From: Helochares maculicollis
Taxonomy: Eukaryota; Arthropoda; Insecta; Coleoptera; Hydrophilidae
DNA: 41,268 nucleotides
NCBI GenBank assembly: GCA_033557835.1
Contig: JAWQRO010000369.1
Location: 1-41,268, forward strand
Direction: 5' to 3'
The number at the start of each line of letters is the position of its first letter. The first letter of the stretch is position 1. Made by a program: the position numbers and the translations under genes. Below the pieces are notes generated by a model that was not told the DNA's origin, did no database searches, and was given only the letters and a program-made list of their open reading frames with translations. Of the stretch, positions 22,929 through 34,450 are shown in pieces.

Positions 22929-23760
22929 GGTATGGTAAATTGAAACAAAAACGGACTAGTCTTGGCGATGATCCAATTACGGATCCACCTAAACCTGTAG
23001 TCACTAGTTCTTGGCGCATCAAGATAGACATGCGACATATCGTTAGATTGAAGTAATATTAGGAATTACAAAGATCGCGCTTCAAAAAATTTTACATGAA
23101 GACTGGTTTGCAGAAAATTATTTTCATCTTTTGGATACCACATTTCTTGACGATCGAACAAAACAAAGAAAGGATAGATTGGTGTTACAAAACTCCCGCA
23201 CCAGTCAACATAGAAATTTCTAAAAACATATACAGTGTAGTCAAGGGCGATGCATGAATTTTATTCACATGAATCGGAAAACATACGCCAGTTGTCTGTG
23301 TGGATAAACCAAACTGTAGATATTTTTTAGAAAAGTTAACCACTTTCGAAGTGCGACCAAAAAATGTTTCCGCCAATTGTTTCAAAAAATAGATCCATAA
23401 GCAACAATTCTTATACAAAATTACAAAAAATTAGATATTTTGTAAATATTCAGTTGTTTGAGGTAATAGATGGCGATTCGAAAATTATTCTGTATTAAGA
23501 TAATGCAAGTTTGCTCACATCTTACGATGCAACTGCCAGAATGACATGTTAGTACATCCTCTATACAGTCCTGACCTAAGTTTCAGTGCTATTTTACTTC
23601 TGCAAAAATCAACAACGTAGCTGCATGGTCATAGGTTTCTGGCGGCAGAAAAAGTAGGCGACCCCTTCAAACGAAGCGTATGCAAAAGTAATCTAGAAGA
23701 GTACAATTTATGAAAACAAAAATGCAATAACTTCATAGGAATTACCCTGATTTCCACAAT
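22928..23760 (+). pseudogene. Mariner transposase relic C (N-terminus missing), fused to B
   Basis: It opens in mid-domain with WYGKLKQKRTSLGDDP (22928-22975), the second half of a mariner helix-turn-helix. Then come DRHATYR at 23023-23043 and IEVILGITKIALQKILHED, the second DNA-binding motif. The first catalytic Asp is present in VKGDA (23249-23251), with TGA where Trp is normal right after. A V-R-P-K-N-V-S block near 23358 fits the basic stretch that follows. The second Asp survives in DNASLLTS (23499-23501). HPLYSPDLS is at 23555-23581, but the third Asp position reads Ala (GCT, 23588-23590). LHGHRFLAAEK begins at 23621 and a decayed C-terminus runs to about 23760. Wording and bases are close to the older mariner at 396-641, so the two are copies of one family. 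Confidence 0.83.
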
Positions 23761-24180
23761 ATGTTGATAATTCAAGAGAAGAATAAAAAATAAATTAGGC
23801 AAACAAGTAATCTAAAACGGCATAAGTGGTATGTACGCCATAAGGGAGGTGATAGAAAAAAGTAGCAAGCAATAAAAACATTGAGCTGGCATTTTAACCC
23901 CGAATTAGTTCTCAGAATAAAACTATTTAAAACGATAGAACATTTTGAAGTACTATCGCGAGTATTACAGGCTATTAATACAATGCAAACGTGAAAGAGT
24001 ATACATAACTTGAAAACAAATCCAGGCAAGAATTGAGAAGTTTAATGGAGCGATGCCAAGTGTCACTAACACAGTTTAAAGTAGTTTTGCTTATACGCTA
24101 AAACTTTGGTAAAGGAAATGTGAAGGAATTCCAACATAAAACAGCAATCTATTTACGAACGAACAAATATTTATCGAATA
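23761..24180. other. A-rich interval between mariner C and the LINE relic
   Basis: Purine-rich on the plus strand; no inverted repeat marking the end of mariner C was found. A minus-strand frame of 85 codons (23772-24029) is Cys/Phe/Leu-rich and reads like the complement of A-rich DNA. Part of this may be unread upstream sequence of the LINE relic that follows. Confidence 0.4.
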
Positions 24181-24560
24181 AAACATAAAGGACGTAAGCT
24201 ACATACACAAAAAGGAAGTTAAAATCAGCTCTGTCAAAAAAAAAAGTACAGGAATACAAAAATCTGCAGTACCTCGATATACAGAGCTATGGGATTATAA
24301 CAAAAAACAAGAGCCGTGCAAAAGTAACAGAAATCGACAATTAGAGAAAAAGTGCACGACTTACAAAATTGAATAAAATACCACAGATGAAGACAATCCA
24401 AGAAGTAGAGAGACTTACACAGAATGGATTGGCCTCGTAGTTAATGCAAACTAAAATAGATGGCTAACAAAAGTTGCAAACTAGAGCTCGAAAAAAGCGT
24501 TAGAGATGAACAATGAAGACATAATAGGTAGATGATGCACACGTGACTCTAAGGTAGATG
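24181..24560 (+). pseudogene. LINE (non-LTR retrotransposon) relic, C-terminal end of the reverse transcriptase ORF
   Basis: The frame at 24294-24420 reads TKNKSRAKVTEIDN, a stop at 342-344 of that thousand, then RKSARLTKLNKIPQ and MKTIQE. This follows the conserved C-terminal tail of many arthropod LINE polyproteins, in which a T-K-N-K-x-R and A-T-E-M-D-Y block precedes L-R-R-S-A-R and L-D-R-I-R-N. An upstream frame gives SAVPRYTELWDYNKK at about 24260-24300, fitting the preceding Y-G-x-E-x-W block after one shift. Downstream, KLQTRARKKR near 24460-24500, then TMKT and VDDA, fits the basic G-R-R-K-R-G-R-P, K-T-W and D-D-V tail. Several stops and frameshifts. No palm-domain catalytic motif or 3' poly-A end was found. 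LINE relics are usually 5'-truncated; this one fits. Clade not assigned. Confidence 0.62.
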
Positions 24561-25010
24561 AGTGCTGGAGTAGGGTATGACCAAGAAGCGAGAAAAAAAA
24601 CTGGGTCAGTGGTTTAGTAACGGAAACGAAGAATTGAAAACAACCCTTTACAATACAGAGGAAAGGTAAAACGAAACGCTCTAAAGCAAATCGGGATTTA
24701 AACTTTGTAAGCAGGGAGGCGGCCAAGTGCTGGACAGGAAAATTTTAAAAATATCACTTTTCCTAGACTATGAACTTAACACTCATCAATGCATCTTTCA
24801 AAACTATTCATTACAAAAATATGAATTAGTTCAAGCAAATTCTAACAAAACTGAAATGAATATACTTGTTTTGATATACAGGTCAGAAGACACCTTCCAG
24901 GTATAGATTTTAATATAGCATATTCACATCTTAATATGTAACTCAGAATCAACTATTAAATCCCAACATAAATTGCAATAAACTGCAATATTATGCATGT
25001 AACGTAGAGC
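24561..25010. other. A-rich to AT-rich sequence, nothing recognised
   Basis: Plus-strand purine-rich DNA that may be the 3' part of the LINE relic, passing into ordinary AT-rich sequence. An 81-codon minus-strand frame (24481-24726) overlaps the relic and is its shadow. Confidence 0.4.
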
Positions 25011-27180
25011 TTTAGTGCATTCTGGCATTTCCTTCATTATATTTGATTAACACGGAGAACCGGCGACCTGTTGTGGGAATAGACGCGACACGGCAACCTT
25101 ACATATCACTCTACACTAATTGCGTCTTCATGTGGTGTAGTAATGGAATAAATATAGGATATAGGTTCCTATAGAATTGAGAACTAGCAATCCAAGCAAG
25201 GAGTTTCAGTTTATACAACCCCTAGCGAAATGCATGCAGCGCTGCTGATGTTCAAAGGAAAAATAATTTATTCACAAAACAAAATGAAATTTCAAGTTGC
25301 AAAGGCACCGAACGGACGACTGGCCGACTTAATGCAATTTAATTTGAATTGCACCCTATTACCTGAAGAAAGGGACCCTGCTGCGACTGTCTAGAGGTAA
25401 TCTTTGCGCTTCAGGAAATAAAATTACTTAAAAGACGGTAGTCGTTCTTTTCGCCGCAATACCGACGATTTGCGGCCTTTAAATCGTAAATGTAATAAAT
25501 TGATATTTGATATGATAAAATATTTTAGGCGGATTAAGTGCCGTAGCTGCGTGCATTTAACGACTAAAAGCAGCTGTTTGCCTACTGAAAAACACAATAT
25601 TTTTAAAACCGTGACTTGACAAAAATTTCTAAAATTCTTCAGCTGCGTTAACACGATGAATTTAATAGAATTAATTGTGGCCGAGCGTACCCAGCCCAAA
25701 CATTTTAAATTCCTAGTAACCACGTGGTTATTCTATGCACCGGGCCGGCCCCCTTCAACCTAGTCAACAATAGCTTTTATTTACATTATGGTCAATAATT
25801 TGATGCCCGTTTAACTATTTTTAAGGCTTTTTATATATTTCATTCTGGCCTCCATTAATGTCAATTACAAGACAAATTTAATTAAAGCGGCGGCCTCCCT
25901 AATGCGCTTTCCGAAAATTTATACATATAAATATGCTAATGCTACAGCCTTAGACCGATTGTTCGTTCTGTGTGGTCTTAATTAGTAATGTATCCACATC
26001 CCACATTTGATTTGTGCAGCAAATTATTCTCATATTGACTATAAAATTTTTTCCACATTCGATTGTCCAACCTTATTACGGTCCATGTCGGTAGCTAGAG
26101 GATCGAGAAGTTGTTGAATTTCCATTATTACTTGGCGGAGTGGTGCCAGTCATTATAATTATGTCCAGCCAAGGCTGAAATGACTCTATCTCGAAGCTTT
26201 ATCTCCTGTAGTTTTTTCACTGTACTCTCCGGTCATCGGTAGCCATCCCGAACGCTCATGTCAATTTAATTATGAAGAAGTTGATGGGTTGTTATTAACG
26301 AAGATATTTATTTAATAGTTGGAAGTAGATAAATATCGCGGAACTACTGGACACGACGAGGCAACGCATCGGCATCGGCAAGGCGCTCAAGAAATATTGC
26401 TTTTATTTAATTCATAGCCTGGTGGTCCGGGGCGAAAGCGGCAAGCAGCTTTTTAAGGCCGAATATTGCATTAATATAAGTGCTCAACGTTGTAGTTTCG
26501 AAGACTATGATAAGATTGAAATTCCTAAGCCTAATTTTACGCAAGTTTGAATTTATTAAAATAAAAAGTAGGCTAGTCTGCGGCTAATTGCAAGTTTCGT
26601 CAATTTACACACAACCGCCGAACTTCAAAGGTAAGATGTTGAAACGTGAGCAATTATTGTTATAGCAAAAGCTCGCCATCACCGATACTAATTTAAGAGC
26701 ACTTTGCGGGAATAAACGAGGTCACCTAAAACAGATATGCTTGAAATATCTCAATTGTTGGATTACTTCGGGCAGCAATTAAATATATTTGGCAATCAAT
26801 ACTCTTACAGTCATTAATTCACCCTGACGGGTTCTTCATTAATTAATTTCGGCGGAAGTTTGCAACATGTTCATTTATATGGAATTGCGCACGTTTAGAG
26901 AACTGTTCATTAATTTAAAGAATTGTCTTAAGGTTTCTTTCCATCTTTCTTCTTTATCCGCAATATCGCCCAAAACTCACGCACAAATTTTATCAATGGA
27001 AACTAATTTCGCCTGCCTCTTGAAGTATTTAATTAATTAGTTGCTAAATAACAGTGTTCGCATAAAAATTACGGAAATCGGCTCTTATCAATCATAGAAC
27101 CAGAAGGGTTAGGTGTATACCCCCAAAAATAGCTTTACCTTCGCGATTGTTTCGTGACCCGAACCATTGTTTAGAAAGCG
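25011..27180. other. Large GC-raised region rich in homeobox-type cores, candidate regulatory DNA
   Basis: About 2 kb of clearly higher GC and lower homopolymer content than the flanks. It contains repeated TAATTA-type cores: TTTAATTAAA near 25878, CTTAATTAGTAATG near 25978, CATTAATTAATTT at 26838-26850 and AATTAATTAG at 27031-27040. Between them lie CpG-containing words (CGGGCCGGCC near 25741, GCGGCGGCC near 25887, ACGCATCGGCATCGGCAAGG near 26364). No frame beyond 99 codons (25424-25723 minus, unrecognised). Clusters of TAATTA cores in GC-raised islands are typical of homeodomain-bound enhancers and conserved non-coding elements; conservation itself is not testable here. Confidence 0.4.
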
Positions 27181-30100
27181 ATATTTCTAACACGTTTTAA
27201 TTCCGAATTCCTTTGTGAAATGTGTTTTCCGTGAAAACAATTTTGAAACTCTAAAGTAAGCCTAATCGCTTTCCAATAAACATTTCGTATGGCGAACCTG
27301 CTGAAAATAGGATATAAATATATACATTGGGGATGCTTAACCATGTACATTGAAACGCTCATACACACATATACCTGAAATGTTATTCATGACTTTAACT
27401 ACAGAATGACAAATAGTCTTGTTGTATTTATAGAAAAGCTATATTTAAGTTTAATTTGTCATAACGGCGTTAATTTTAATGTTTAATGGTCATTTATCAA
27501 ATGCGACACGTTCATTAATCTCCCGACGCTAACAAATTTTCAAATTGTGTTGAATTCATGTTTTATAGCTTAGAATACATGAAAGCAATAATTTTATAAT
27601 CTTTGCATCTTCTGTACTTGACTTGTTTTATGCAGTGGTCGCCAAAAGTTAGGAAAATTTTTAATTCATTTCGGCTACGCGATCTGTTTGTATTTTCAGT
27701 TGTTAAAGTAGTCGCACAGCTCGATTCTAGAACGCATTTAATTTTATGAACATTTAATTTTTTGGCTCTGCTGTGTAACTAATCATCCCCAGAGAAAGAT
27801 ATTAAAATTAAAAGCTTCGTTTTGCATAAGAGGAAACAACTTTCGTTTAATATTTAAGAATAAAAAGTGTAATAAAATGCTCATTTCATTTGTCGAAAGA
27901 AGAACGACGACGTCCTAAATAGTAATTTTGAATTCCTCAAGCAAAAACTTTAAAGTAAGATGACTCTCTTTTAGTATTAAATTACTAGAGAAGACGATAT
28001 TTTTTTTGTGGGAAGAAACCTTGAAAACATGAATAATTAGTAACCTTACCTTACAATGGCAGTTTTAAAATGTCCATCTGAAAGAAGAAGAAGATATAAA
28101 TTAGGTAAATGAATATAAGCACAAAGAGTCTATTTATACTTTAATTATATAATTAAAAGCTATTTTTAAAAACATTCTCTTTCCTTTTTATTGTCAGGCA
28201 TAATTACTAACAAAATAACAAGTTTGACGTAGCGTCGCCGTCGCATTGAGATGGTACAAACTTCTCGAGTTAACGCGGGCTTTTGAAACAGGGAAAGCAA
28301 ATTAGTTTCAAAGGTGTCACCTTCTTGAAAGTAAATATAAATCTAGTGTATTTTAAAATTACCCGGAGTAACTTTCGTGTCTAGACTATTGTCTGAAGTG
28401 TTCGGAACTTTCAGGCAAGAAAAAACTATAAGCTAATTAATTTCAAGAGACACATGTACAAAGCTTGCTTTGCTGACATGAAGAATCTTCGCAACAATTT
28501 CCTTAATTGTCCTCCTGCAATTTTGAGGCTTTTTTGAAAATTGATATTGGGCAATTTTCAAACAGCTCTCGACTAGCTTTGAAATTATTCTTTGCTCATA
28601 TCGTAAAAGTTAATATTTGCGTCTTATATATAGCAGTTTATTAATGTTTGTAGTTCCAAAGCAATATTCACCAAAGTAATGCATAGCGTGGACCTATAGA
28701 AATGCTTGTACAGGAAAGCTATGATAAACTTCAGAATGACTTGTTCAGTTAGATGTCCTGCTGTGCACATAGAACCCATTAAGCTGCACTGGGAATTATG
28801 CTCCGACATCATTTCTATGCAATTATTATTATCATCGTTTGTACACGCGTTCTAGTTGTGAACTTATCAACTAACAAAGTTCTAATTGTATTTTCACTTT
28901 CGGAGAGCTGCATTCGAGATTATTGTGCATTATGCGTTCAGAATTTTGCGGAAAAAAGCAATTTGCTAAAATACGACAATTTATAAGTGTGTATAGATTA
29001 CTCTAATGGATAAATAGCAAACGCCCGCTTCTTTGGTTGCGGCAAGCATAGAATTTGCTTGATATTCTTCATATTTGGTTTTGATGGCATTCCATTTCGA
29101 ATACCATCCCACTTATGACAGTCGATCATTCATTTTTAAGTTCATGTCCATGATATTGTAGATTTTTTATTTATCACTAGCTATTTCAGACATTTATTAT
29201 GGAATTAATTGATAAATTTGAGATCTTGTTAATATAGTCATCTATTATTGCTTTACTTTTTTATTAGCAAATTGTCTAGAAAACTCACTTCAAAATGATC
29301 CTCGCATATTAGTCTGATGCCTTTATACTCTTATCCGCACATTTGTTGATACTCATAAAAAGCAAATACGGAAATAGTTTTAAGGTGTTTAAAAACTAAA
29401 AGTTTTTATTTATGATATTGTCTTTCTGAATCACGAATTCAGACAATAGCTGCGTCTACACATTAGTACAACTAAAACTACTAATAAGATATAAAGTCTA
29501 CCTTTTTGGTTTCTTTGTTAAACCACTTATAAAACTCTGATTTTGAAATGAATTCGAGTAAACTGAAGATTATTGAATGAGTATGTGCTTGATTACAAAT
29601 ATCTCGAACTTTCTTTACATTCTTCTCATTTTCAAGAGAGCAACAATGTAAATTCATTTTCCATTTTAAAGTACTTGCACATATATTTAATAGAAGAGTT
29701 ATGTTTTAAAAATAATTGCTGTAAGCTGTAACACTGTGTCACTACTTTTAAGATGTAAAGTCTTTTAATATGTTGAAACCGAAAAACAATACATATTGCA
29801 TAAACAATAGTTATTAGACCGATCTACAATCCATATGCTTTCAACTCTCATGAATTGCAGTTTTGCTAGCCCCTAAATCACACATTTCCTTATGATCAAA
29901 GAACTTTTTATATTTATGGGGAAGCGTTATAGACATACAGGTCTATATAAAAGTTCCCATTTTCAACCATGCTCCACCTTTTTTGAGACAGATTCTTTTA
30001 GGTACAGCTGTCAAAATTTATTAAAACTCTTGAAACATTAGCACTACTATTCCTCATTTTTATTTAAAAACCTATAAATTCGTTATAATAATCAAATTTT

Positions 30101-33080
30101 AAGTTTGGTAGTAATGAATGTAATTGAATAGTACCTTGTATAGCTTGATACTTTCTTAAAAATCACAGTACTCATATTGTATCATTTTCGAGCTGCTATT
30201 AAGATATGTACAGCTCATACTCTTTTGTTTCATTTGGAAAAACATGTAATTCTTTTAAGAACTAAGGTTAGGATATTGACTTAAGAATCCATATAATTTA
30301 AATAAAAAGATGCGTATTAACGGTTCCATTGTACAAAACTTGGGTACATTGCATAAAGATTACTAGAAAAAGATTAATTGCCATATATTGTATTCTAATG
30401 AGCTAAACATATCAAATAAAAATCACGTAGCGGACTATTTTTAGAAGACTGCAGCTAATTTATTTGTTTCAATAATCAACAGTTTTTAAATATAAAGCAG
30501 TTTTATGTAAATTCAATTTTCATCTCTTAATCCATTTCAATGAATTTTTAAAAATGGTAAACGGGTATCTTATTAATTATAAAGAAACATTTAAACCTTT
30601 TCTTTTCATTTACAACATCAACAGCATTTTCATTACTAATGCTTCTATTAAAACCGTCTTTACGAGATGAATTTTCGATAAATAGATTAGCAGGTATTTC
30701 TAAGTTTCATCATTAATTAGACAAATATAGAGGATACCCATGAATTTAGCAAAATAAGATTTATATCTTATTCAGACGAATGCATTTTATGGAAGATACC
30801 TTCATACTCTTAATAAACAAAATAAACTGTCAGATAAAATGGTAGATATGAGGCAAAATAAGCCTTAAGTTTTTAGAACTGTCACTTCTGTTCATTCCCT
30901 TAAATTGATAAGGGATAAATAAATATGAATCTCGAGACTTTTAAAAAATATCAAAATTTCAATTATGTTATTTGTAGCAGATATATTTTCTAAAGCATCG
31001 CTATTTCAATGAAACCACTCTTTCAGATTCTCTGACTTAAATCATCGTAAAACGAAAAAATCAAGTGTCTGATTAATTTTATTGGAGTACATGAATACCA
31101 ATCCTATCGTCTCTATAATCGACTGTCTATAAATTACAGGTAGTTTTAGAAGAAAAACATCTTTCCTCCTTCTTTTTAATAACATTTCAGTAAAACGGCC
31201 AAATACGTATATATTATTTTTAAAAAAGAATCTTATCTTACTTTTCTCATCTATAGCATCAGCAACATTTGAGATGAGGCATTCTCTATTTAGCGTCCCT
31301 TCACAACATCTAAAGCTAAACTTTGAAATTTTGGTCTAGCACATAATTTATAACTTTTACAAGATTTATAACATAATTGATTGCCTATCGAAAGCATCAA
31401 TGATTTTTAAAATGTACATATGTGTTAGTGGAGATAACATTTCCACATCCTTTCAATAGAGCAATTTCCATGTCTGTAAGCATTTTAGTTTTTGAGATAT
31501 AAAGCTCATTAAAAACACATCCAACCGCAATTTCACCCTCTGAAAAACGGAATTTAGCTGTCTCGAATGCAATTTGTCAATAAAATGTTTGAAAAACGGG
31601 CAAACATGTTTTTCTTTTCTAGAAATTATGACACTTTAGTTAAGTTAAATAAAACATATTTATTATAGCTACATTTGTTACGTTACTACGAGGTATCAGC
31701 TCTGCCACAACAGTAATAAGTAAGCAATCACCAGCCCCATTTCGCCAACAGTTTAATTAGAAATAATATATTTCAATTATTCTCGTTCAAAACAATAATC
31801 TATCTCCAACAATAGACTGCATACAACAAAAGCGTCATTGTTTACTAGTTCTCTAAACAAATAATAATAACGGCATGGACAAACCACTAACTATCATCTG
31901 TCTGTTTTGTAATTTATATTGTTCAAAATGAGAATTACATAGGGAACTAACACTTTATACAACTGTGTACCTATTTAGGGAACAAAGTCTACTTGATATG
32001 AATGCACATGTGCACTAGCATTTAATGTTTCATTTATTTGTTACCATATAAATGCGTTGTAGTTAGAATTCTGCTCTTTATAAATGGCCTTAATTCCTCT
32101 ATTATTATTTTAACGCTGAAAATTATAATTTTGTATTGTATCAGAGATAAAATATTGTTTGATTGCTTACAAATTAATGTTAATAAAACAGTAAAATAAA
32201 GAGCAGATGGTGCCACTGAACCATTATTTACAAACACTATTTTTATTAATATGTCTGGTAAACTGATTGCCTAAATTAGTATAGAATGAAAAGTATTATT
32301 TCCAAATTACCACTTTTTCAAAGTTGAAACATAAATGAATATTTGCAATTAATATGCGATGAATATAATTTAAATTTAAGAGTGTAATCTAGTAAGCAGT
32401 TTGATTTGGTGTTAATGACGAAATAAATAGTTTTTTGTTGAATTTCATATCTGCTTATGTGAAATTATGAATGAAAATGTATTTTTCGCTCTTCTAAACT
32501 GAATTTCGCAACCCTTCTATAAGGATTTTTGTACTTTATTCTATATCTCTTTAAATCAATACGATACGGCAAGTCAAATACAATTAACATATTAATGTGG
32601 TATAATGCACAATAAATTTATTCCCAGCAATAGAGAATGACATCTGATCGAATATTCATTTGGAGATGAGATGAATAGCTCCACCAATAGTCGATTCCTT
32701 AACATCAAGACAGAATAGTTTGAACTTCGGTTTAATTTTGCATTGGTAATATGTATTTTGGGATCCACTCTGTGTATATATTATAGCTATAGAAATTCAA
32801 TGTTATACAGATCATGAATATAATTATCAATTTACATTTTCTTGGTTCACAGAAGTATGCAAACATAACTGATATATTCAATTGTCAGCGTTAAAATATT
32901 ATACTAAGCTAGGTTAAGTTAATACCCTGAGTAACGGTATAAAATTTTCGCAATACCGCAGAATTTTTTAAACGTGTCTAATTTCTAATCAAATGGTAAC
33001 ATCAATGCTACGTCATAATACAAATTTCACCATATACGCACGAATGCTTTCTAATGCGATTCCGATAATTAAAAACAAAT
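27181..33080. other. Long AT-rich stretch, nothing recognised
   Basis: Nearly 6 kb without a recognisable gene or transposon. Frames at 27171-27368 (minus), 28624-28812 (minus), 28798-28986 (plus) and 32034-32237 (minus) are 62-67 codons and chance-like. A small GC patch with GTAGCGTCGCCGTCGC lies near 28230. No RNA gene or inverted repeat of note. Confidence 0.45.
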
Positions 33081-34450
33081 AAAGAAAATCAGTAGTGGCT
33101 TAAACGTTTCCCATCAACCAATCAATTTCAAATCAATTTCGCAATCCGACGTACAGTTTTGTAAATTGAATTGAAAGAGTCGAACCAATCCCACAAATTC
33201 ACATTAGGGCCTGAATCTATCCAATAAATTAAGAATAATTTCTCTCTATTTGTAAAAGCGTACGCTCGTTTGGCTTAACACGAGCACCGAGGGAAAATAT
33301 AGATTATAGACAGTTTAATACAGTTTATATATTTCCCGCTCTCTATTGCCGACCCCTCTCTATCCAAATTTCTTAATGCTAACTATATTTGCATAGACTG
33401 TAGATATATTAAAATTTAAATAGCTTTCCATTTTTTCTTGCAACAGACATTTTTTCTTTAGAATTAATAATTATGCCAAGGCAATAAGACCACAAGGGAA
33501 GTTCATTTCCATAAAACATGGATTAATTGCTTACTTTATCACAACGCTAGAGGACACTAGTAGTTCTTAGCTTTATTTTACGGAAATAGTAATTCGGCCT
33601 GACAAAAGTGGAATATAGATAAAGAAAAGAAGCGGTTAGTTGTGCTTCTGCTCTTGGTTCCTTTATTACGGCCTCATTTCTGTCGTCGGCTTGGCGAAAT
33701 TGGAAAATATATATGTCAGAAATATAGAATACATAATACATTTGAATTTCAGATTTCGCAGAATACTTATTAAAATACGGAGCTTCTTATTTAAAATTCC
33801 CATCTTTCGTTTTATAGTTAGCATGAAGTATCTTCTTTAGCCCTAAGCCAGTCCCTCTGGGTCGAATGTTTAACTCTATTACATTTTCTTTGTCATTTTT
33901 ATTTTCTTGAGAAAAGAATCACTCAATTAATTCAACAGTTAAACTGTAATTACTAATAGATGTATACGATAATAGCGCTTAAGTACGTTCAGTAAATCGC
34001 GCTCAAATTCGGTAAGAAATAAGCGGATATATTGCACTTTAGTAATTAGGATTTTAATGCGCTTACATTCACTTACTTAGTATTTATCCAGAAATAAGCC
34101 AAATTTACACAAAATCCTAATTCAATTTTACTTTTAAACTTATTTTTACACGGCTGTACAAGCTAATGAGTGGAGCTCGAGAAACGGTCTCGTCCAATTA
34201 AACATTTGCCATTGAAAAGTAAAATATATATTTTCAGAATTTCCGGAAGACAAATCCTGCGACGCCGGCCGACGCCTCAGCTAACTGAAATAACACGGTC
34301 GAAATACAAACTGTGGGAACTTTTATATCCACAGGCGAAACTTGGTTACTGTGTTGTTTTAGTCAAATCGACGAGGTGTTCGCTGTTTTTCTTTGCACTT
34401 AAGCGTTTAAGCTCTTTTCGGCGTTCGTAATAGTTAAAAGGGACTTTTTG
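33081..34450. other. Mixed region with two GC-raised patches
   Basis: Patches at about 33110-33380 and 34145-34440 rise above the AT-rich background; the second contains TGCGACGCCGGCCGACGCC near 34258. An 86-codon plus-strand frame (34170-34430) is basic and unrecognised. Overlapping frames on both strands at 33547-33840 give no domain. Candidate conserved non-coding elements, low certainty. Confidence 0.28.

Noticed and set aside
22846..23418. Minus-strand frames of 61 and 77 codons over mariners B and C
   Set aside because: They are antisense to transposase reading on the plus strand and match nothing.
23772..24029. Minus-strand 85-codon hydrophobic frame as a membrane protein
   Set aside because: Hydrophobicity arises from translating T-rich DNA; there is no start context, partner or homologue.
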